From UBA11524 sp045132495 (GTDB taxonomy: Bacteria; Bacillota; Clostridia; Christensenellales; Aristaeellaceae): a stretch of DNA of 64,000 bases. Positions 42,969 through 52,017 of this stretch are shown here, one piece after another. The position numbers and the translations under genes were made by a program. The number at the start of each line of letters is the position of its first letter. Position 1 is the first letter of the stretch. Where the stretch lies: the NCBI GenBank assembly GCA_045132495.1, contig JBGUSK010000051.1:124001-188000 (forward strand), written 5' to 3'. The notes under the pieces are model-generated. The model made no database searches. It was not told the DNA's origin and worked only from the letters and a program-made list of their open reading frames with translations.

Positions 42969-43042
42969 ACAGATAACAACTGTTCGACAAGTATAAAGAA
43001 TCCGCACAATCTGTTTTGTGCTTCAAGAAAGGTGTAAGTGGA

Positions 43043-44707
43043 ATGGCAATGCATCGCGCTGAGCTGCTTCAACAGCTTGATGGAATGCTGGCGTCCCTTC
43101 TTGAACGTCAGATCACCGAAAAAGACGATCCCCGCTACGGCGGTTTCTGGACCGAGGGCTTCCATGTGGAACCCCGGCAAAGCGGCTTCTTCCTGGGTGA
43201 AATGATTGCCGTGTTCTGCACGCCCGACAGCCGCTGGTATCTGTCCGGGCGCATGGCGGAAGCCATCCGTGCGGTACTTGTTTATATGGAGAATCACCAG
43301 CGTCCCGACGGGTGCTTCGACCTGACCCCCTGCAACTACGCCTCCCCTCCGGATACGGCCTTCATGGTCAACGGATTGCTCAATGGCTGGTGGATTCTGG
43401 AGAAGTGCACCGCGCCTGAGGCGGATTTCATCCGCGAACCGGTGTACCGGCTGATCGATACCTGCTCCCGCGGCATCGCGGCGGGCGGCTTCCATACCCC
43501 GAATCACCGCTGGGCAATCTCCTCCTGCCTGCTGTGCTGCGAGAAGATCACCGGCAACAAGGCCCTGGGCGAGCGTGCCCGCGAGTACCTGCGCGAGGGC
43601 CTGGATATCAACGAGGACGGCGAGTTCGCTGAACGTTCCTCCGGCGGCTACAACATGGTCAACGACGACCAGATGATCCGCCTCTACCTGGCCACCGGCG
43701 ATCAAACCTATCTCGAGGCCGCCGCGAAGAACCTCGAAATGATGTATTGTTACTATGATCCTGATGCGTCAGTGTTTACCAACAACTCCACCCGTCAGGA
43801 TCTGGGCACCAAGGTGTACGGCGATGGGTATTACATCCTGTACCTGCTGGTGGGTTGGTTCCTCAAGCGGCCTGATCTGGGCGCGATGGCCGAGTGGATC
43901 TGGCAGGACGCCCGCCGCCGCGGGACTATGCCTCACTGTGCCGAGTGGCTCCTCCTCTTCCCCGAGATGGACGGCTACGGCGCGGATTCCCCCTTCATGA
44001 AGCCCTTTGAGCATGTGGACCGCCTCTTCCCGGACAGCGATATTGCCCGCATCCGAGAGGGCAAGTGGAGCTGCTCCCTGCTCAACGGCAAGGCGAACTG
44101 TCTGTACTTCCAGAATGGGTCGTTCTCCATGTACATGACCATTTATTCGAATCTGTGCGACCGCCGCAACTTCCTCTCCGATACCCTGGAGCGTACGCCC
44201 ACCGGCTACCGGATGAAGTCCCACGCCGCCGGCTGGTATTACCTGCCCTTCCCCGAGGATCAGCTGCCCGGCACCTCTGACTGGTGGGCCATGGACAACC
44301 CCAACAAGCGCCCCAAGACCGAGGGCCTTCCCCTGGACACCACCCTGGACATCGTCAAGCGGCCCGACGGCATTGACCTGCACATCAAGACTGAGGGCAT
44401 CGATCAGCTGCCCCTGCGTATGGAGTTCTCCTTCCTGCCTGGCGGCTACGTCCGCACGGAGCACTTCCTGCAGCAGGCCAAGGCGGGCGATTCCATCAAC
44501 ATCATCGACGGCGTGGTGGAAGCCTGCGGCCCCCGCGGTGAGACTATCACCATTGATTCCGCCTTTGGCGCGCATAATGTGACCAACCGCATGGGCGGCG
44601 CCTATCCTCTGAGTGAGAAGCACTACACGGTGTACTTCACCGACTACACCCCTGTGGAGCGCGTCATCAAGATTCGTGCCAACCGTAAGGACCGGCATCT
44701 GGTGTGA
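43043..44707 (+). CDS. unassigned 554-residue protein, alpha-toroid-like
   Basis: 554 residues from ATG 43043 (AAAGGTG upstream; 43049 is also possible). No signal peptide. I do not recognise the family. The N-terminal 350 residues are regularly spaced helix pairs with aromatic and Asn/Asp turns (GFWTEGFHVEPRQSGFFLGEM, RQDLGTKVYGDGYYILYL), the look of (alpha/alpha)6 glycosidases or uronate lyases, followed by a beta-sandwich tail (residues about 430-554). It precedes a five-gene ABC importer by 133 nt and may act on the imported sugar. Confidence 0.6.
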   Translation: MAMHRAELLQQLDGMLASLLERQITEKDDPRYGGFWTEGFHVEPRQSGFFLGEMIAVFCTPDSRWYLSGRMAEAIRAVLVYMENHQRPDGCFDLTPCNYASPPDTAFMVNGLLNGWWILEKCTAPEADFIREPVYRLIDTCSRGIAAGGFHTPNHRWAISSCLLCCEKITGNKALGERAREYLREGLDINEDGEFAERSSGGYNMVNDDQMIRLYLATGDQTYLEAAAKNLEMMYCYYDPDASVFTNNSTRQDLGTKVYGDGYYILYLLVGWFLKRPDLGAMAEWIWQDARRRGTMPHCAEWLLLFPEMDGYGADSPFMKPFEHVDRLFPDSDIARIREGKWSCSLLNGKANCLYFQNGSFSMYMTIYSNLCDRRNFLSDTLERTPTGYRMKSHAAGWYYLPFPEDQLPGTSDWWAMDNPNKRPKTEGLPLDTTLDIVKRPDGIDLHIKTEGIDQLPLRMEFSFLPGGYVRTEHFLQQAKAGDSINIIDGVVEACGPRGETITIDSAFGAHNVTNRMGGAYPLSEKHYTVYFTDYTPVERVIKIRANRKDRHLV

Positions 44708-44708
44708 A

Positions 44709-44782
44709 ATGCGGAATTGAGAGTGCGCGGATGGCAGATCCGTATCCGTCGGAACAAGTAACCAAATTCCGCATTCCGAATT
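44709..44782. repeat. family C repeat, inverted copy
   Basis: Starts TGCGGAATTGAGAGTG and ends ACCAAATTCCGCATTCCGAATTA, the reverse complement of both ends of 22614-22754, with a different centre. It fills the gap before the binding-protein gene. Confidence 0.6.
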
Positions 44783-44840
44783 AAATCTGAATCTATCCGC
44801 AAAGGCATTGCGGATGATATAAAACAAGGAGGAACCTGTC

Positions 44841-46709
44841 ATGAAGAAACTCATCTCCCTGGCTCTGGCGCTGCTCATGGTTCTGAGCATGATCCCCGCC
44901 TCTGCTGAAACTGCCTACACCCAGGCGCCTATGCTGGACAGCATGGATCTGCCCCCCGTGGCGGAGCGCCTGCCCAAGGAACCCATGGTCGAAGACGCTG
45001 AGTACCTGACCATCGGCACCTACGGCGGCGAGCTGCGCCGTGCTGCTGATGGCGGCAACTGGAGCAACGGCAAGCCCATCGAAGAGGGCCTGTTCCGCTT
45101 CAAGACCGACGGCACTGTGGAGCCCAATGTGGCCAAGGGCTACTCTGTGAATGAGGACTACACCGTGTGGACCATCTACCTGCGCGAAGGCATGAAGTGG
45201 TCTGACGGCGCTCCCTTCACTGCGGAAGACTGCGTGTGGTTCTACAATGCCATCTGCCTGAACAAGGTGGACGGCAAGGGCGTGCGCGCCTGCCACAAGG
45301 ATGCTGTCACCGGCAACCCCGCCAAGGTCGAAAAGGTGGATGACTACACCTTTACCGTGACCTTCGAGACCCCCAAGTACACCTTCCCCACCGACCTGAC
45401 TGTTGACCTGAAGTGGCACTACGCCCCCAAGCATGTCTTCGAGGAGATGGTGCAGTACATCATCGACGGAAAGACCGAGGAAGCGCTGGCTGCGGGCAAC
45501 GCCGTCTGCGGCGGCTCCTTCGTGGACGTTGGCAAGCTGGGCAAGGAACTGCTGTACTACTTCTGGAACTACCCCGGCGTCCCCACCCTGAATCCCTATG
45601 TGCTCTCCACCGAGGAAGGCAAGAACTACGTCAAGGGCGAGTACTACGAGTACGTCCGCAACCCCTACTACTGGAAGGTTGACACGGCTGGCCAGCAGCT
45701 GCCCTACATCGACAAGATCGTGGGCGTGACCGTCTCCAATGTGGATCAGCAGCTGATGCTCCTGCTGGACGGCACCGTTGACTACCAGACCGTCGGCATG
45801 GCTTCCATCCCCACCATCCTGGAATCCCAGACCAAGATCAACATCTATCAGTGGGCTCCCACCGGCTGGGGCGACACCGGCACCCAGGTGCACTTCAACC
45901 TGAACGTGGAAGACGCTAACCTGAAGGCGCTGTTCAACAACAAGGACTTCCGTCAGGCCATGTCCATCTGCGTGAACCGCGAAGAGTTCGCGGGTCTGTA
46001 CTCTGACGGCTGGGTGCAGGCTGGTCAGGCTGCTCCTCAGGCGGGCGCGCTGGGCTACTCCGAGGAGTGGGCGACCCAGTGGACCGAGTATGACGTTGCC
46101 AAGGCCAAGACCCTGTTCGAATCTGCTGGTCTGGTCATGGGCAAGGACGGCTACTACGACTTCGCTGACGGCACCGATTTCATCCTGAACATCAAGGTCA
46201 TGGCCGACAGCGGCGCTGAGGATACCTACAAGATCCTGGAGCCCTACTACCGTGCGGCTGGCATCAAGTGCACTCTGAAGGCTCTGGACCGCGGCAATAT
46301 CGACAACGACCTGATGGCCAACGCGATCGAGTGCATGCTCTTCCCCGTCACCGGCATCGGCGACCTGTCCATCGCGCTCAAGCCCAACTCCATGATTCCC
46401 GGCAAGGCCACCAACGTTGCCTGGTACGGCAACATGACCAAGGAAACCGCTACCGGCGATCTGCTCAAGCTGATCGAGCTGAATGAAGAACTGGCCAAGA
46501 CCGGCGATCCCGCCAAGCGCCAGGAGCTGGAGCTGCAGATGCTCAAGCTGCACCAGGAGAACCAGTGGACGCTGGCCTATGTGCAGGCTGATATGACCTA
46601 CTACGCCGTGAACGACCGCATCAAGAACTTCCCCGACGAGCTGGTCGCTTCCGACATCTACCGCGACATGGGCATTGCGCATTGCCAGTGCTTCTACATT
46701 GCGGAGTAA
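44841..46709 (+). CDS. ABC transporter substrate-binding protein, family 5 (Dpp/Opp type)
   Basis: 622 residues. Signal peptide MKKLISLALALLMVLSMIPASA with no lipobox. SBP_bac_5 fold: GLFRFKTDGTVEPNVAKGYSV, TIYLREGMKWSDGAPFTAEDCVWFYNAI, FRQAMSICVNREEFAGL. Although the family name is peptide binding, several members bind oligosaccharides, and the neighbourhood of glycosidases favours a sugar ligand. AAGGAGG before the start. A hairpin follows the gene, probably stabilising its message. Confidence 0.88.
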   Translation: MKKLISLALALLMVLSMIPASAETAYTQAPMLDSMDLPPVAERLPKEPMVEDAEYLTIGTYGGELRRAADGGNWSNGKPIEEGLFRFKTDGTVEPNVAKGYSVNEDYTVWTIYLREGMKWSDGAPFTAEDCVWFYNAICLNKVDGKGVRACHKDAVTGNPAKVEKVDDYTFTVTFETPKYTFPTDLTVDLKWHYAPKHVFEEMVQYIIDGKTEEALAAGNAVCGGSFVDVGKLGKELLYYFWNYPGVPTLNPYVLSTEEGKNYVKGEYYEYVRNPYYWKVDTAGQQLPYIDKIVGVTVSNVDQQLMLLLDGTVDYQTVGMASIPTILESQTKINIYQWAPTGWGDTGTQVHFNLNVEDANLKALFNNKDFRQAMSICVNREEFAGLYSDGWVQAGQAAPQAGALGYSEEWATQWTEYDVAKAKTLFESAGLVMGKDGYYDFADGTDFILNIKVMADSGAEDTYKILEPYYRAAGIKCTLKALDRGNIDNDLMANAIECMLFPVTGIGDLSIALKPNSMIPGKATNVAWYGNMTKETATGDLLKLIELNEELAKTGDPAKRQELELQMLKLHQENQWTLAYVQADMTYYAVNDRIKNFPDELVASDIYRDMGIAHCQCFYIAE

Positions 46710-46751
46710 TTTTCCCGGGTCCCGCATAAGCAAACATACCTGATATAAGGT

Positions 46752-46790
46752 GCGGGAGGTGACTCCGTTTCATACGGGATTGCCTCCCGC
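46752..46790 (+). other. intercistronic hairpin after the binding-protein gene
   Basis: GCGGGAGG (46752-46759) pairs with CCTCCCGC (46783-46790), with an inner CCG/CGG. No T-tract, so a stabilising or attenuating element between binding protein and permeases. Confidence 0.45.
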
Positions 46791-46828
46791 GCCGTTTCGA
46801 ATCACGCAGGAAAGGATTCGAGGTTACT

Positions 46829-47824
46829 ATGCTCAGCTACATCGGCAAACGCATTTTGATGTTCATCCCTACGATCATCATCATCTCCTTCCTCATTTTC
46901 TTCATTATCCAGCTGCCCCCCGGCGATTATGTGACCTCCTACGTGGCGGCGCTGAGCGCGGAGGGCGAGACCTTCACGCCTGAGCAGATCCAGGATCTGC
47001 GCAACCAGTTCGGCCTGGATGATCCCTGGTTCGTCCAGTATTTCAACTGGGTCAAGGGCATCATCACCGAGGGTGATTTCGGTTACTCCTTTGAGTATGG
47101 CCGCGACGTCTGGGACGTCATCATGGATCGCCTGTATCTGACGCTGGCGGTCTCCTTCATCATTTTGATTTTCCAGTATGGCGTATCGCTGCCCATTGGC
47201 ATTTACTGTGCCAATCATCAGTATTCCGCCGGAGACTATATCTGGTCCTTCTTCGGCTTCATCGGCACCGCCACGCCAAACTTTTTGCTTGCCATTATCA
47301 TCATGTACTTTATCTATGTGAAGACGGGCAATGTGTACCTGGGCCTCTTCTCCACGGAGATGCTGCAAAACGGCATGCGCTGGGAGTATGTGCCTGAGTT
47401 CCTGGGTCGCTGCCTGATCCCGCTGATCGTCATTGGCACCTCCGGCACCTGCGGCATCATCCGTACCGTGCGCGCCCAGATGCTGGACGAGCAGGCCCGG
47501 CAGTACACCCTGTGCGCTCGCGCCAAGGGCTGCTCCGAGGCGACGATCACCTACAAGTACTGCCTGCGTGCGGCGATGAACCCGGTCGTGTCCGGCCTGG
47601 CGGGCTCGCTGCGCACGATCTTCTCCGGCTCCACCGTTTCCGCCATCGTGATGAACCTGGCCATTCAGGGCCCGGTGCTGCTGGCGGCACTCAAGTCCCA
47701 GGACATGTACCTGGCCGGCACCATCGTGCTGATTCAGGCGGTGCTGGTGCTGGTGGGCACGCTGCTGAGCGATATCGCCCTGGCGTGGCTTGATCCGCGA
47801 ATTCGTTTCGCAGAAAGGAGCTGA
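46829..47824 (+). CDS. ABC transporter permease, DppB/OppB type
   Basis: 331 residues with six membrane helices. The opening MLSYIGKRILMFIPTIIIISFLIFFI and the following LPPGDY are family marks; the EAA loop is YTLCARAKGCSEATITYKYCLRAA. It pairs with the next permease to form the channel. GAGG just upstream of the ATG. The gene follows a 119-nt spacer with a hairpin. Confidence 0.93.
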   Translation: MLSYIGKRILMFIPTIIIISFLIFFIIQLPPGDYVTSYVAALSAEGETFTPEQIQDLRNQFGLDDPWFVQYFNWVKGIITEGDFGYSFEYGRDVWDVIMDRLYLTLAVSFIILIFQYGVSLPIGIYCANHQYSAGDYIWSFFGFIGTATPNFLLAIIIMYFIYVKTGNVYLGLFSTEMLQNGMRWEYVPEFLGRCLIPLIVIGTSGTCGIIRTVRAQMLDEQARQYTLCARAKGCSEATITYKYCLRAAMNPVVSGLAGSLRTIFSGSTVSAIVMNLAIQGPVLLAALKSQDMYLAGTIVLIQAVLVLVGTLLSDIALAWLDPRIRFAERS

Positions 47825-47829
47825 GGAAG

Positions 47830-48963
47830 ATGGCACTGTTCAAGAAAAAGACGGCGAGCGACGAAAGCTACTACATGGCGTCACAGTGGACGCTGATGTG
47901 GCGCAAGCTGCAGAAGCACAAGCTGGCCCGTTTCTCCCTGGTGATCCTGGTGATCCTGTACATCGGCGCGCTCTTTGCGGACTTCTTCGCCCCCTACGGC
48001 CTGGAGGAATTCTCCTCCCTGTATAAGGATACCAAGCCCACCAAGGTTTACTGGACGGACGAGGAAGGCAACTTATCCCGGCCCTATGTCTACAAGCTCA
48101 AGAAGGTGAACGACCGCAAGACCTGGTCCGTCATCATCACCGAGGACACCAGCAAGAAGTATTACATCGACTTCTTCGTTGAGGGCGTGGAGTACAAGCT
48201 CTTCGGCCTGATTCCCTGCAACACCCACCTCTACGGCCTTGTGGATGAGGCGGGCAACGTGGATCGCAGTGCCCGCATCAACATTTTCGGTGCGGACTCT
48301 ACCGGCGCCTGCATTTTCTCCCGTATCCTGTTCGGCGGCCGCGTGTCGCTGACGATCCCCTTTGTGTCCGCAGCGATCAGCTTCGTGCTGGGCATTCTGC
48401 TGGGCGGTATATCGGGCTACTTCGGTGGATTTGTGGATAACGCCATACAGCGCGTGATCGAGGTGCTGAGTGCGATTCCCTCCATCCCGCTGTGGATGGC
48501 CCTGTCCGCCGCCATTCCGCCGGATATCCCCGTGTCGTCGATGTATCTGTACATCACGATCATATTGTCCTTCATCGGGTGGACGGGCCTGGCCCGCGTG
48601 GTGCGCGGCAAGTTCATCGCCCTGCGCAAGGAGGACTACGTCACCGCAGCCCGTCTGGCTGGCGTGAGCGATTTCAAGATCATCACCAAGCATCTGGTGC
48701 CCGGCTTCCTGAGCTACCTGATCGTCAACCTGACCCTGGGCATTCCCGGCTCCATCCTGGGCGAAACCTCCATGAGTTACCTGGGCCTGGGCATGAAGGC
48801 TCCCGCGACCTCCTGGGGCGTGCTGCTCAAGGAGACCGAGGATCTCGTGTCCGTCGCCCAGTGTCCCTGGAAGATGATCCCGCTGATCTTCGTCATCATC
48901 ACCGTGCTGGCCTTCAACTTCCTGGGCGACGGCCTGCGCGATGCTGCGGATCCCTATAAGTAA
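47830..48963 (+). CDS. ABC transporter permease, DppC/OppC type, with enlarged outer loop
   Basis: 377 residues, about 80 more than DppC. TM1 (SLVILVILYIGALFADFFAPYG) is followed by an extra, charged extracytoplasmic segment of roughly 100 residues (about 58-160) before the conserved HIFGADSTG-type region (NIFGADSTGACIFSRILFGGRVSL). The EAA loop is RKEDYVTAARLAGVSDFKIITKHLVPG. Such expanded loops are found in permeases that pair with large family 5 binding proteins. Starts 6 nt after its partner. Confidence 0.92.
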   Translation: MALFKKKTASDESYYMASQWTLMWRKLQKHKLARFSLVILVILYIGALFADFFAPYGLEEFSSLYKDTKPTKVYWTDEEGNLSRPYVYKLKKVNDRKTWSVIITEDTSKKYYIDFFVEGVEYKLFGLIPCNTHLYGLVDEAGNVDRSARINIFGADSTGACIFSRILFGGRVSLTIPFVSAAISFVLGILLGGISGYFGGFVDNAIQRVIEVLSAIPSIPLWMALSAAIPPDIPVSSMYLYITIILSFIGWTGLARVVRGKFIALRKEDYVTAARLAGVSDFKIITKHLVPGFLSYLIVNLTLGIPGSILGETSMSYLGLGMKAPATSWGVLLKETEDLVSVAQCPWKMIPLIFVIITVLAFNFLGDGLRDAADPYK

Positions 48964-48981
48964 GAAAGGAGGCCCTGACAA

Positions 48982-50067
48982 ATGAGCGAAATGAAACAGC
49001 CCATCATCCAGGTTCGTAACCTGGGCGTGAACATCAAGATGGACGAGGGTCTCCTGACCCCTGTGCGCGGGGTGGACTTTGAGATCCATCCCGGCGAGAC
49101 CCTGGGCCTGGTGGGTGAGTCCGGCTGCGGCAAGTCCCTGACCAGCAAGGCCATCCTCGCCATCAACGACAAGAAGTGCCAGTCCACAGGCGAAATCCTC
49201 TTCCGGGACGAAAACGACAACCTGGTGGACATCATCTCCCTGGAGCAGGCCAGCAAGCGCCGCGAATTCCTGGGCTTCCGCAAGGCAAAGCCTGGTCAGG
49301 TGAGCAAGAAGGACGCCATCCGCCAGCTGCGCACCATCCGCGGCAAGCAGATCTCGATGATCTTCCAGGAGCCCATGGTGGCCTTCAGCCCCATGTATAC
49401 CATTGGCAACCAGATCAACGAGGCGACCCTCCTGCACATCACCAAGGACAAGGAAAAGGCAAAGCAGATCACCCTGGACATGATGAAGCTGGTGGGCATC
49501 GCCAATGCGGAGAAACGCTACGACCAGTATCCCCATGAGTTCTCCGGAGGCATGCTCCAAAGAGCGCTGATCGCTATGGCCCTGGTGTGCAAGCCCCGCC
49601 TGCTCATCGCTGACGAGCCCACCACCGCCCTGGACGTGACCATCCAGGCGCAGATCCTGGAGCTCATGCAGGAGCTGCAGAAGGAACTGGGCATGGCCAT
49701 TCTCTTCATCACCCATGACCTGGGCACTGTGGCCAAGATGTGCGACCGGGTGGCGGTCATGTACCTGGGCAAGATCGTGGAGACCGGCACGGCCAAGGAA
49801 ATCTACAAGAATCCCCAGCATCCCTATACCAAGGGTCTGATGGGCTCGGTGCACAAGATCGGCTCCCTCAAGGCGGAGCGCCTCTTCTCCATCGAGGGCA
49901 CCGTGCCCCTGGCGCTGAACCTGAAGCCCGGCTGCGGCTTCTACGAGCGCTGCGGCGAACGCATCGAGGGCGTATGCGACAAGATCGACCCCGAGTCCGT
50001 CTGCCTGGGCGGCACCCACTGCGTCGCCTGCCACCGCTGCAAGAAGGAGGTGACCTCGAATGACTGA
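48982..50067 (+). CDS. ABC transporter ATP-binding protein, DppD/OppD type
   Basis: 361 residues. Walker A GESGCGKSLTS, an insert FLGFRKAKPGQVSKKDAIRQL before the Q-loop (IFQEPMVAFSPM), signature FSGGMLQRALIAMAL, Walker B LLIADEPTTALDV, and the oligopeptide C-terminal domain with four cysteines (CGFYERCGERIEGVCDK), which in this family holds an iron-sulphur cluster. Its TGA overlaps the next ATG by 8 nt. Confidence 0.94.
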   Translation: MSEMKQPIIQVRNLGVNIKMDEGLLTPVRGVDFEIHPGETLGLVGESGCGKSLTSKAILAINDKKCQSTGEILFRDENDNLVDIISLEQASKRREFLGFRKAKPGQVSKKDAIRQLRTIRGKQISMIFQEPMVAFSPMYTIGNQINEATLLHITKDKEKAKQITLDMMKLVGIANAEKRYDQYPHEFSGGMLQRALIAMALVCKPRLLIADEPTTALDVTIQAQILELMQELQKELGMAILFITHDLGTVAKMCDRVAVMYLGKIVETGTAKEIYKNPQHPYTKGLMGSVHKIGSLKAERLFSIEGTVPLALNLKPGCGFYERCGERIEGVCDKIDPESVCLGGTHCVACHRCKKEVTSND

Positions 50068-51076
50068 TAAGGAAAAGAAGGAACTTATTCTTTCTGTCCG
50101 CAACGTGTCAAAGGTCTTCTCCTCCAAGGGCGTGAACGTGAAGGCGGTCACCAACGTCAGCTTTGACGTCCACAAGGGCGAAACCATCGGCATCGTGGGC
50201 GAATCCGGCTGCGGCAAGACCACCCTGGGCCGCTGCATCGTCCGGGCCATCGAGGCCAGCGAGGGCGAGGTCATCTACAAGACCCTCGGCGGCGAGGAGG
50301 TCAACTTCCTCACCCTGGACAAGAAGCAGATGAAGCCCGTCCGCAAGGAGATCCAGATGATCTTCCAGGACCCCTATTCCTCCCTCGACCCCCGCATGAC
50401 GGTGCTGGACATCATCGGCGAGCCCATCAAGGCGAACTACCCCAAGATGCCCAAGGCTGAGCGCGAAGCTCTGGTCAAGGACATTGCCGCCAAGGTTGGC
50501 CTGAACACCACCTACCTCATGCGTTATCCGCATGCCTTCTCCGGCGGCCAGCGTCAGCGTATCGGCATCGCCCGCGCGCTGATCCCCAAGCCCCAGGTGA
50601 TCGTCTGTGACGAAGCCGTCTCCGCCCTGGACGTGTCCATTCAGGCGCAGATCATCAATCTGCTCAAGGATCTCCAGCGGGAGATGGAGCTGACCTACAT
50701 TTTCATCAGCCATGATCTCTCTGTGGTGGAGCACATCTCCGACAAGGTGGGCGTGATGTACCTGGGCAAGATGGTCGAATTCGGTGAGACGGAGAAGCTC
50801 TTCGCCAGCCCGAAGCATCCCTACACGGAGGCGCTGCTGTCCGCCGTGCCTGTGGCTGATCCCGACGTGGTGATGGACCGCATCCCCCTGCGCGGCGAGA
50901 TCCCGAATCCCGCCAACCCGCCCAGCGGATGTTACTTCCATGCTCGCTGCAGCTACTGCACCGAGAGGTGCAAGACCGAGGTGCCTGAGCTCCATGAGGT
51001 GGACGGCCGCATGGTCGCCTGCCACCGGGCGGAGGAGCTGAGCCTTCGCGGCTTTGACTACTCCACTGTCGAGTAA
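50060..51076 (+). CDS. ABC transporter ATP-binding protein, DppF/OppF type
   Basis: 338 residues. Walker A GESGCGKTTLGR, Q-loop IFQDPYSSLDPRMTV, signature FSGGQRQRIGIARAL, Walker B VIVCDEAVSALDV (Glu kept; Ala replaces the usual Pro), and a Cys-rich C-terminal oligopeptide-ABC domain (CYFHARCSYCTERC). Last gene of the importer operon, followed by a strong terminator. It heterodimerises with the upstream ATPase. Confidence 0.94.
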   Translation: MTDKEKKELILSVRNVSKVFSSKGVNVKAVTNVSFDVHKGETIGIVGESGCGKTTLGRCIVRAIEASEGEVIYKTLGGEEVNFLTLDKKQMKPVRKEIQMIFQDPYSSLDPRMTVLDIIGEPIKANYPKMPKAEREALVKDIAAKVGLNTTYLMRYPHAFSGGQRQRIGIARALIPKPQVIVCDEAVSALDVSIQAQIINLLKDLQREMELTYIFISHDLSVVEHISDKVGVMYLGKMVEFGETEKLFASPKHPYTEALLSAVPVADPDVVMDRIPLRGEIPNPANPPSGCYFHARCSYCTERCKTEVPELHEVDGRMVACHRAEELSLRGFDYSTVE

Positions 51077-51088
51077 ACCCGTATTGAC

Positions 51089-51121
51089 GGGAGTATCCCC
51101 ATGCGGGATGCTCCCTTTTTT
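51089..51121 (+). terminator. terminator of the family 5 ABC operon
   Basis: GGGAGTATCCC (51089-51099) and GGGATGCTCCC (51105-51115), then TTTTTT. Confidence 0.9.
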
Positions 51122-51192
51122 CGTCCTGCAGGCAGGATTTCTCCCTTTTCCCCGGAATATTGCAAGGGTAGAAACATCACGGGAGGAATGGC

Positions 51193-52005
51193 ATGAAGGC
51201 GCTGTTTTTCGACCTGGACGGCACGCTGCTGGACAGCGGCAAGAAAATCCCTGCCTCTGCTGCGGAGGCCTTGACGGCTGCCCGCCGGAAGGGCGTGAAG
51301 GTCTTCGTCTGCACGGGACGTTCTCTCCGGGTGGAGAAGATGCTCGGCTGGACGACGGAGATGCAGCTCTTCGACGGCGGCGTGTACTGCAATGGCGCCT
51401 GCATCTGCCTGGATGGCGAGACGAAATATGTGTTCATTGAGCCGGAAGCCGTGCGTGCAGTTTTGGCGGAAGTCAGCCGTCACGAGGGCGTGCATGTTTC
51501 CCTCAACGGAGAGGGCGCGGAGCATGCCTTCAACTTCGAGCCGCCGCAGAGCATGATGGGCCCCTGGGGCATGAAGCCGGAGGATATCCATCCCCTGGAC
51601 GACGCGGCCATCAGCCATTGCACGAAGATGCTCGTGTTCTATAAGGAGCTGGTGAACTCCACCCGCAAGCTCCCGGAGGACTTGTTCCCCCGATTGCAGG
51701 AAAGGTGCGGCGAGCTTGCCACCATGTACCTGACCGATCAGGGCGCGACGATTCAGATTGTCAGCCGGGAGAGCAGCAAGCGAGTCGGCATCGAGAAAGT
51801 GCGCAAGGCCCTGGGGCTCGCGGCGGACGAGATCGCCGTCTTCGGCGATGACCTCAACGACCTGGAAATGATCGAAGCGTACCCGATTTCCATCGCCATG
51901 GGCAATGCGGTGGAGGCGGTCAAATCCGCCGCGAAATATGTGACGCTGGATAACGATAAGGGCGGGATCGCCCATGCGCTGAAAGAGATTCTGCATATTA
52001 TTTAA
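51193..52005 (+). CDS. HAD-superfamily phosphatase, Cof type
   Basis: 270 residues. DLDGTLLDSG with nucleophile Asp7 and Asp9, motif II CTGRS, a C2 cap between them, and motif IV FGDDLNDLEMI near the end, the pattern of Cof/YidA-type hydrolases that dephosphorylate sugar phosphates or FMN. Cytoplasmic. GGGAGG before the ATG. Followed after 12 nt by a sugar-isomerase-like gene, so a sugar phosphate substrate fits. Confidence 0.9.
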   Translation: MKALFFDLDGTLLDSGKKIPASAAEALTAARRKGVKVFVCTGRSLRVEKMLGWTTEMQLFDGGVYCNGACICLDGETKYVFIEPEAVRAVLAEVSRHEGVHVSLNGEGAEHAFNFEPPQSMMGPWGMKPEDIHPLDDAAISHCTKMLVFYKELVNSTRKLPEDLFPRLQERCGELATMYLTDQGATIQIVSRESSKRVGIEKVRKALGLAADEIAVFGDDLNDLEMIEAYPISIAMGNAVEAVKSAAKYVTLDNDKGGIAHALKEILHII

Positions 52006-52017
52006 GGAGGAGATATC

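Larger units (their letters stand above)
42642..43042. other. divergent promoter region, AT-rich
   Basis: 401 nt without genes. Contains a promoter toward the DeoR operon (42678-42705) and one toward the 554-residue protein (42940-42968). The middle (42725-42860) is AT-rich with poly-A/T runs but no clear hairpin or operator that I could define. Confidence 0.5.
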
